A stretch of 64,000 nt of DNA from Echinometra lucunter. Taxonomy: Eukaryota; Echinodermata; Echinoidea; Camarodonta; Echinometridae. The first letter of the stretch is position 1; each line of letters starts with the position of its first letter. The notes under the pieces were generated by a model. The model saw only the letters and a list, made by a program, of their open reading frames with translations. It made no database searches and had not been told where the DNA came from. The stretch covers positions 4,587,559 through 4,651,558 of the forward strand of contig CM057162.1 of assembly GCA_029962745.1 (NCBI GenBank), written 5' to 3'. A program made the translations under genes and the position numbers. Positions 44,336 through 52,657 of this stretch are shown piece by piece.

Positions 44336-44708
44336 GACACGGGACAAGACTTTTGGTAAGAGGCCTTATACTTCACATCTGGGTCAATACATCATGTCAA
44401 ATGCATTTAGCCACATACATGTATATGTGGGATTGGCATTATCATGTTTGGACTTGTAATTCTTTCTTGCTTTGAAAGATTTCTTCATTCATTCAATAAT
44501 GGTTTAATTAAAATATACATATATTTCAAATAAACTGGGTTCCAAAAAAAACCATCACGTTTTTTAGCGCAACGCTCACTGAAATCTACTGCATCAAATT
44601 AATCATATTTAGAAACAGATAAGCTACAATTCTCCTTATGATGCACATTTGAAAATTTTAAAGATAACAATTGCCATAAAGGAGAAAAATGTGATGAAAT
44701 TGCTAACA

Positions 44709-44868
44709 AATCACAGAAACTGCTTGCCGAGAACCTCCGCGAAAGGCCGCTTATTCAGAACATTCCAAAGCTGTTCATTCAATTTCAAAGGCAGATTATT
44801 GTTACCGCTGTACTGCCCATTGTCCATACCAAACACCTTGCCTGGGAGGCAAGCAGTTTTTGTGATTT
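44709..44868. mobile_element. 160-bp hairpin MITE
   Basis: AATCACAGAAACTGCTTGCC and GGCAAGCAGTTTTTGTGATT form about 20-bp terminal inverted repeats. No coding content. Confidence 0.6.
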
Positions 44869-44991
44869 AAAAAAAATTACCTCTTGAACTCCGTTCTTCT
44901 CAGGGTTTCTGCATAGAAAGCCCTAAGGGCAAAAATTTGTGTACATTTTCTAGCATTTACAGAGTTTTCATTCCAAATTTTGTGAGATATA

Positions 44992-44992
44992 A

Positions 44993-45034
<42 letters not shown>
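44992..45034. repeat. TA dinucleotide microsatellite
   Basis: An ATAAATATATA lead-in followed by about 15 uninterrupted TA units. Confidence 0.9.
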
Positions 45035-45036
<2 letters not shown>

Positions 45037-46805
45037 TAACTTAATGTTTGATATGAAAGGGTGAATGGAAAGGTAGATGTCCAATGATGTCATGATACAT
45101 GCCTACATGTAGTTCAGATATCAATCACTTGTCAGCATGCTTGCTTTGTTATATGTTTCAAAATGAAATAAAAGGTCCAAGTCTACACAGTCACAAAGTC
45201 CTTAAACTTTTCTTTGTCCTAAGCAATATTAAACCCTGTTATTACAGATTTTTATACAAAGAAAAGGAGGTGTTTTTTTCCTCTTTGTATAAATTCAGTG
45301 CAGATTCACGTCTTGTTGAATTCACCACCACGGACCAATGTGTGTATCAACATCAATGCAATAAGGAAGTATGACAGAACATTAGCTGCACATAATATCT
45401 TTTCCGATGCATGTGGTCGTCTCTGTTTGGATGGGATTCCCACATCTATTTTTAGAAGAAAGCAGAAAATATGAATGGAAATATTTTCTTTTGCTACAAT
45501 CGTGCTAGGAAAACAACTCTTCTCTACAGTAAGCCTCTATAGCATCCTCTGCAGTAAGCTTCTATAATAGCATCTAGACTACAAAGCAAGCTCATGTGCA
45601 ACATACTGGACCTGTGAAGAAAATAGTACAGAGGTAAATATTTCAATAATCCTAACTTTACGTAGTGAAACTAAAAGGTACAAAAATATGTGTACGGAAT
45701 GCAAGCAATACAGACGAGAGTAAGCATTTTTTTTTTTTTTTTTTTTTTGTTCTTTATGCAAGTGCTCATTTTTGGTCTAGGCACTCTATTTTCTTAGCAA
45801 ATGTACTTTAAGACTCCAGTATTGATTTGAATTCTTGTGTGTTTAATAGCTTTTTAAACTAGGGGGCGGAACCCCTCCCCCCCCCCCCTCAGCCGTTTCA
45901 GTGTTTGCGGTAGGTACAATCATGTACCTACAACAATAAACTCGTACAATAACACAGCCTGTTCTCAGAATGACAATAAAAACACAAGGGGGGGGGGGGT
46001 CATGTGTCCAGACGCAAATGAAGCCTTCTCTTTTGTCTTTGGATTCAACAAAAACTATCCATTAAATAGCACTGATCACCATCAATATTTGCTCTCTATA
46101 ATATTGTCTAACACATGTGTTAGATGATTTAAGAAATATTGCTTGTAAGCCTCTTTAAATGGCTGTTCTAAGTCAACTGTCCGGATGGATACACAACATA
46201 TGGGTATACCATGCATGCCTGGTATTTAACTCCTTGCAAAACTTGAAACTGGGATTCCCAGGTCTATTTTTAGAACAACATATTGAAGGACGGGCCAACA
46301 CCACTGGTAGATTATGTGTAATACAATACCAGGAGGAAACGGTTCAAACAGCATTGTTTCCGTCTTTCCTTGCAATTCAACACAACACCAGTTCATGTGC
46401 TTTAAATGTTACTCTGTGCAAGATAGCCACGTAAACCAATTAACCCGATGACTACTGAATCCTGAAAGTCCCATAGGCTCAACACAGGGACCACCCGGTT
46501 CCATTAGCCGATGGGAGAAGAAATAAAAATGTGGTTTGGAAATATATATACATTTTGATGAATTAGGTCAAATTTTATAAAGTTTTTGTGAGCCAAGAAG
46601 CCAGGTTCAAGTTTTATTCTTGGATCATTGGACTAAATCAACCCTCTGCCAATGGAAACTGAATGTTTACTGAACCTATATTAAAGAGAGATCATATTGT
46701 TGCAAGTTTCATGACTCTGTACATCATCAATATTGTTGTTGATGTTGCAGTTATGATTAAGCACTTAAGCTTCAACTAAGTCTGGGAGAGGAAACGCAAA
46801 CTTAA
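45035..46805. other. Gene-free stretch before the first class B gene
   Basis: T21 run at 45728-45748, C run near 45879, G run near 45990, and a dispersed TTAACCCGATGACTACTGAA fragment at 46439. No gene seen. Confidence 0.4.
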
Positions 46806-47529
46806 TTACTGTGACCTCCAGGTATCTCCTACATACATGTATATGTAGCAGATTGGAATCATGGCTGTGTGAAGCAGGGGGCAGGGGCGCAGTTCCCCCC
46901 CCCCCCCCTCATTAAAAAAATAAAGACTTACATTTTTCAATGAAAATTTTTCAAAATTCCACTAAAAGCGTGCACCATGCAGATCCTTCTATTTCAACCT
47001 TTTAAAATATAAAAGTGCCCTCATGACCAGCTTGGTTGCTCCACTCCCTTGCTTGCATGTTTCTTCAAACATTTTACATATTCTTGCCCACACCCCCCCC
47101 CCCCCCCCCCCGGGAGGGGGGGGGGGGTGTGGGCAAGAATATGTAAAATGTTTGAAGAAACATGCAAGCAAGGGAGTGGAGCAACCAAGCTGGTCATGAG
47201 GGCACTTTTATATTGGGACTGGCAGGTGTATACCTCTACAGGGGAGTCCCCTAGCTGCTCCTCTCTGAATGGCTTCTCAACGGTAATAACTGGTGTAATC
47301 ATGTCAATGAAAAAATAATATTAAAAAGTTGGCTAAGTTTAGCATCAGCATGATAGCAGATGGACAAAGATCGATTTTAGAACACTTATGTGAGGTTTTA
47401 ATGAAAAAAGGTAATTTTCGCATTAACTTAATGACACATCAAAAAGATCAAGCAATTCAGATCACATACATGGGGTTAAATCACCTTTTTTTCTTTTTGC
47501 TAAAAATAAATGCACAGCATGTTTAGAAA
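46806..47529 (+). other. 5' flank of class B gene 1, duplicated upstream of class B gene 2
   Basis: CTGTGACCTCCAGGTATCTC, then GGGACTGGCAGGTGTA, then TTTTTTTCTTTTTGC and AAAATAAATGCACA match 52485-52630 in order. The homology is split only by the repeat insertion at 46858-47214. The flank therefore belongs to the segmental duplication that made the two genes. Confidence 0.7.
46858..47214. mobile_element. Dispersed GGGGGC-type repeat, copy 2, ending in a 209-bp palindrome
   Basis: 46858-47110 matches 36598-36840. From 47006 to 47214 the sequence is an almost perfect inverted repeat with about 100-bp arms around a C-run/G-run centre near 47110. The homologous flank at 52500 lacks the whole insert, so the insertion postdates the gene duplication. 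The palindrome could be real or an assembly fold-back. Confidence 0.75.
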
Positions 47530-48675
47530 ATGATTGACAACCATAATCTTTATGACCCTGCTTTTTATACTCTCTCGATAGGAGCAAACATGTTCATCGA
47601 ACTTGTTCTAATCGTTATCTACCTGGGGTACACAATGTGGACGATTTCAGAGCTAACAACAACAGGTTACAGACTGATTGCAGGAACCATTCCTCCGCAG
47701 CATCCTGCGCTAACAGTTTCTACCATCCCACATACTGAGTTTTATGTTGCCAAAACGCGAGTTATCTTCCCGCTGCTAAACAATACTTACAATGCCATCT
47801 GCAGGGTGAACTTCACGGTGCCTATGGGTAGCATAAATGAAGGAGAAGCCTTAGACATGGACTTGGAACTAAAAAGTGATCCAGCCTTCTTCAATGGACT
47901 ATTCTTGAATCAACAAAGAGAGCAAGACCAAGGTGACCTCTCACAGCCCTTCAGTAGCCATGATATTGCCCTATATGATGAGAATCACTCAGAACATACC
48001 CATTTATTTCTGAACATGGCTTGTTTCCTATGTTGCCTTGTGATGTATTGTATGTATAATATCCTACCTAAAATGCATATGATTTCTTCAATAGGATCAA
48101 AGTACAAAAACAAAAGAAAACTTGAAATGGCACAAACCTTGTGGCAAGAGAAAGAAGAAGAATTACAAGAAATTTCACAGAAACTGATTCAAAAAGAAGC
48201 TGCTTTCTCTGAACTAGAAACCTTGCATGAAGTTACTAACTCTGAATTAGAAGACTGCCGACTAAAGTTCGCTGAGACTCAATCCCTGCTCAGAGAAAAT
48301 GAAACTTCACTCTTAAACTTGACAAATGAAGGAGCAGCGACAAAGTCAGAACTAGTGGAATGTAAAAGAAATCTAAGAGAGACACAGCACAAGCTTAGCA
48401 GAACAGAAAGTGCACTATCAGAACTAGATGCTCGTCAACGCGACACAAACAATAAATTACGTGAAGCTGGAAGGAAACTGGCCCAAAAGGACATGGAACT
48501 AAATGAAGTTAAAGACAAACTTATGTGCCCCGTTTGCTGGACAGCAGAAAAGAATCAGGCCCTCAGCTGTGGACACATGATCTGCCATAGATGCCTTCAA
48601 GAGATTCAAGCACGAAACAATTTCTGTCCAACTTGTCGTACTGTAATAAGAACTGTTACTACTCTGTACCATTAA
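47530..48675 (+). CDS. Class B two-span membrane RING protein, short rod
   Basis: 381 codons, single exon. The first ATG is 47530. The conserved ATG at 47590 (MFIELVLIVIYLGY) follows CTCTCGATAG|G, a possible acceptor, and may be the real start. Numbered from 47530, residues 21-39 are span 1; 40-157 a loop with sequons NNT (84) and NFT (94) and a very conserved NQQREQDQGDLSQPFSSHD; 158-179 span 2; 190-330 about three 35-residue coiled-coil repeats; 333-369 a C-x2-C-x10-C-x-H-x2-C-x2-C-x10-C-x2-C RING; then a 12-residue tail ending TLYH. The loop should face the lumen or outside and the RING the cytosol. I do not recognise the loop domain. Confidence 0.83.
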   Translation: MIDNHNLYDPAFYTLSIGANMFIELVLIVIYLGYTMWTISELTTTGYRLIAGTIPPQHPALTVSTIPHTEFYVAKTRVIFPLLNNTYNAICRVNFTVPMGSINEGEALDMDLELKSDPAFFNGLFLNQQREQDQGDLSQPFSSHDIALYDENHSEHTHLFLNMACFLCCLVMYCMYNILPKMHMISSIGSKYKNKRKLEMAQTLWQEKEEELQEISQKLIQKEAAFSELETLHEVTNSELEDCRLKFAETQSLLRENETSLLNLTNEGAATKSELVECKRNLRETQHKLSRTESALSELDARQRDTNNKLREAGRKLAQKDMELNEVKDKLMCPVCWTAEKNQALSCGHMICHRCLQEIQARNNFCPTCRTVIRTVTTLYH

Positions 48676-49060
48676 TACTTGGTGCTATTCCTGACACTTT
48701 TTTAAAATTTCTATATTATTCTTATTGATTATCCATTCATTCCTTTTTTGTACAGATTATTAATACATGCAATCATTAATTATAATGGTTCTTCTATGTT
48801 CAATGCAAGGAAAATCTTGATGAAAATTGCATATTAACAATGTACAGCATTAACCTTTTATATTTTGCATAGAAACTTTGTAGACAAGTTCTAATCTATA
48901 TGTTTGCATCTAATTCTTAGGAGCAACCAAATTGGTTCTGATTAAAAAGAAGAAAATTAGTGTTCAAATCTTCCAAAAGTGAAGTAATTGTAAGCAAACT
49001 GTATTCATGAGCATTTTCTCTACATTTAGTTCTTATCTGAGTATCAAAAGAAGAGATGAT
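48676..49060 (+). other. 3' flank of class B gene 1, duplicated after class B gene 2
   Basis: CTTGATGAAAATTGCA, ACAATGTACAGCATTAACCT, AAATTGGTTCTGATT and AAATCTTCCAAAA recur in order at 55670-55860. The AATAAA used there is AGTAAT here. Confidence 0.7.
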
Positions 49061-50582
49061 AAAAAAAAATTCAAATTCAAAGAATCAAGACTTGTGAAGT
49101 TCAAATATAATGAAAAAATGCCTGTATGAACCTGTTAGGTTGTTACCTATGAGATATTTCCTGTAAAAGAGCAAAATGTATCTGTCATTTACACTGATTT
49201 CAATGCAATACCATGATGTCTTGCCTAACATATCTCTTCACAGGATTAGTGTTCCTCCATAAAATTTGTCCCAGAATATGAGCACACTAGCAAAATATCG
49301 GAAAATGGCACTGAAGTTTGTCCATGTTCAATGTTATTTTCCAATTGTGCAGTACCAAACACCTATTAAGTAAGACATGAAAATATCAATAACTCAAATT
49401 TGGTTGATATGTCACTTGCTTCCTTTTGCCAAAGTAGGACAGATTAGTTTATATAACCGTCATAAAGCCAACCGAATATGAAACTTCTCTTGGATACTCA
49501 GGTGACAAACATTTCAAAGTTTTTGGTAACATTTGAGAAAAAAAGACGCTGTGATATTAACATGAAAGAAAATTTCCCCCAAATATTTTGAAACATTTAA
49601 GGTGCGCATATGCAATTTTTGAAGCCACAAACGCAAACATAATCATGATACAAAACAATGTTTTGCAACATCATTTCTGTGGGAAAGCGTTCCTGCAATC
49701 TTACGTCAAAGCTGATTCTGGCTCAAATCACATTAATGAGGCTGACGAAAAAAAAGTTTTATACTAAATGTCTTTCAAAACCATGTTTCTCTGCCAAAAA
49801 AATAAAACTCAGGATGACAAGACTTTTCCAACTCTACGCATTTGGGGGACACACTGTAGTGTCAACAAAGTTACATATACACATCGTAACAAAGCCAGCA
49901 AAACAAGACCTGGATAAAAAATCATACTGATTCATTGCTTATATTACACTTTGTTCATAATAGCTGAGGTAATTCCACAATTCATGAAATACAAATAGTT
50001 CCATACTACCTACGTCATACATCAAAGAAACTTCACACCTACATTTCACAGCAGTTGCCATACATCTTTTTTTTTTTTTGTTATTTCATTAATACAGCAA
50101 GAGAACATCTGACAATTCACACACTTGTTATCAGACACAAGAAAGGAAACAAGGTATTGGGTGTGGACTTGCAATTACACAGGCCTATATGTAGATCCAG
50201 CAGCAGATCAGTTTGTTGCAATCCATTGCGATGTTCGGAACAGCAAAACACTGCTAAATGACTTCTACCAATTTTCTGATGGAAATATGATATTTCTGGC
50301 AAGGAGAAAAAAACACTTCAATTCCTTGTTTTCCTCCAAACCAGCAAACAAGTTTCAAATATTGTCTACGTTTGGATCCAAGAAAATTTGGATTCAGTAT
50401 TCAAGAGAAAGTGGTAGTATACAGTCTGGGAGTCTTTAACAGTGTTCTTGAACCAACCTTTCAACTGCTGGGTAGAGTGAGAGAGCAGTATTAATGCTTG
50501 TGTATGATCTACTGGTCAGAAGAGAACAATTAAAGCACCATCACTGAAACCTCAGACAGACTTCAGAAGGACACTTAATCAG
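49061..50582. other. Spacer, ending in a candidate first exon of class B gene 2
   Basis: No coding sequence with recognisable features; a 104-codon frame at 50125-50439 has no visible domain. The stretch ends in TTAATCAG|GTAAAG at 50575-50588, a good donor. Confidence 0.35.
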
Positions 50583-50880
50583 GTAAAGTTATATATTTTT
50601 ATAATTATCCATTATAATCTTCTACCCAATAACAAAATACTGAAAGCATCAATCGTGGAAAAGTTATAACCAAAGTTTGGAATGGAAAGGGTACAAATAC
50701 ACATTCATAAAAATGAAAAAAAAAAAAGGGAATTAGTCTCCATAACATATACTCATATCTTATTTTTCAAAATAATGTACATTTCACATGAAAATGAAAT
50801 ACAATGGTGATTATTAGATACAATATTCATCTGTATGTGCAATGTTTCATATTGAATAATTATCAAATATAGTATTTTCC
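50583..50880 (+). other. Candidate first-intron start, paralogous to 15829-16100
   Basis: After the donor the order TTTTATAATTATC, CTTCTACC, AATAA, CTGAAAGCA, GAAAAGT matches 15829 onward. The acceptor could be CTCTCGACAG|G at 52688, which would give a first coding ATG at 52697. Confidence 0.4.
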
Positions 50881-52100
50881 CCATAATTAATCATATTATA
50901 ATACAAATGTACATGTATGTAAGAAATATAAAAAGAATTGTTTCAAATGAAAATAAACTGTGGTGTTGATTATTAAATACATGAACAACAGTGGGAGTGG
51001 AGGGTGGGGGTTGGGAGGGGTCGGGCGGTCAGTTGGAGAGTTGCGGGTTTGAGGGGTTTGGATGAGTTATCATGGTGGAGGTCCTTTACCTTGACGGCTC
51101 CGTCGGCGTCTGTGATGCTGCCGTGGTCAGCTCTGCATTCATTTTGTGCATGGGAAACATTTATTTCTGATCAAATCGAGAAGTCGGAAATTAAAGACTG
51201 CCCTCTTGCCGCCATTTCTGATTTCTGATCAAATCACAAAGTTGGAAATCCGAGTGGATTTACAAACGCGAAAGCATTGTTAGGTACTGACACTCCTCTC
51301 AAACTAGATTAATTTCACAAAGTGCAAAAGCTCTATTATTCTGTTGTTCCATGTACGAGCATACAAGCCTGTTCAGCCGTGCGCTGCTCCCAATAATAGT
51401 TTCAGTACGCTTACAATAAACATGAGGAGTATGTGGATCTGCGAAAATAAAAATCTGTAAACTCTTCTGTAAATACTTCAAAAATAAATATTTTTTTCAG
51501 TAAATTGCTGCAGAAGGTTAATAATATTGATAAATGGGCAAGACCTTTCACCTAATGATGGTTTATCATAATTGTTCCAATTAGCTTTGCAATCATCTGT
51601 ATAGGGTGCATACATATAATGAAGGCACACAACGTGGGGGGTATACTGCATATTCAGGTATACTGCCTACGTATTGACCAAGTATTTCCAGTATTTCCCG
51701 GTATTTCCCAGTATTTCCCAGTATTTCCCACCCGGGAGGGAAATATAGGTATTTCCCGGGAAATTGCCAACCCTGCGATAAATCAAAACTTTTTTTTCAT
51801 TTTTCTTGAAAATATAAAAAATGTTAAATTCTGCATACAAAATTAATGGAGGGTTGTCCACTATGACATCACAGATGCTGGCAAAGTTGCCAATTCAAGG
51901 ATCTCCATAATAAGGATTTACTGAAACTTTCAAAGTTCATAATTCTTGAACAGACTGTCCGTTTTTCCTCAAATTTTACTTTACTCTTCTTGTTCTTCTT
52001 CATTCACTGGAAGTAAACTGATGTCTGGGTTGCATTCTTCTTTAAGTCTAAATTCAGTGTTTTTAACCATAGGAAAATTGAATTGTTATTCCAGAAAGAA
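50881..52100. other. Gene-free stretch with an AGTATTTCCC decamer repeat
   Basis: A G-rich patch at 50990-51060. At 51687-51762, (C)AGTATTTCCC repeats about five times and closes in CCCGGGAGGGAAATA and TTTCCCGGGAAA palindromes. No gene. Confidence 0.45.
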
Positions 52101-52277
52101 TTGTCTCGTGAGACGAAGGATAATAAATTCGCTGTTTGCGTCTAACTTACACTTTTTTATTCCAAACTATGGTTGGTTTCAGGGTTTTTGAGTACAAATA
52201 CAAGTATTCATACACATGTTTCATCTTAGTTTGAGAATTTTTTTAATCAGCTACTCAGAAAGTTAGCCCTTGCCTTT
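52101..52277. repeat. Dispersed repeat, copy 2 (partner at 33714-33892)
   Basis: TTGTCTCGTGAGACGAAGGA and what follows match 33714-33892 with a few substitutions. Confidence 0.8.
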
Positions 52278-52657
52278 AAGTTAGACACAAGCTTATCACA
52301 ACAGGGATAGAAGGTCTTGTAATTTACTTTCCCTCTACAGATATCCCTGCGATCTTGGAGAAAGTAGGCATTTTGAGAAATTATCTATTAAACTATGGGT
52401 ATTTCTCTTCGGATGAGAACTTTTGATTCACACTGGCAAAATACCAGGTATTTTTTTCCTGATCGGGTAGGTGTGAAAGCACCTACTGTGACCTTCAGGT
52501 CTCTCCTATCTATGTAACAGACTGGGATGGGCAGGTGTACAATACTACATGGGGAATCCTGTAGCTACTTTTCTCTGATTCTCTTCTCAATCACTTTTTT
52601 TTCTTTTTGCAAAAAAATAAATGCACAACATGTTTAAAATGAGAGAAAACCACATTT

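Noticed and set aside
46989..47318. Mirror-image frames with HPPPPP and GGGVWARICKMFEE
   Set aside because: Both come from the palindrome at 47006-47214; identical peptides on opposite strands show it is not coding.
50125..50439. 104-codon frame
   Set aside because: No recognisable domain; lies in a presumed untranslated or intergenic region.
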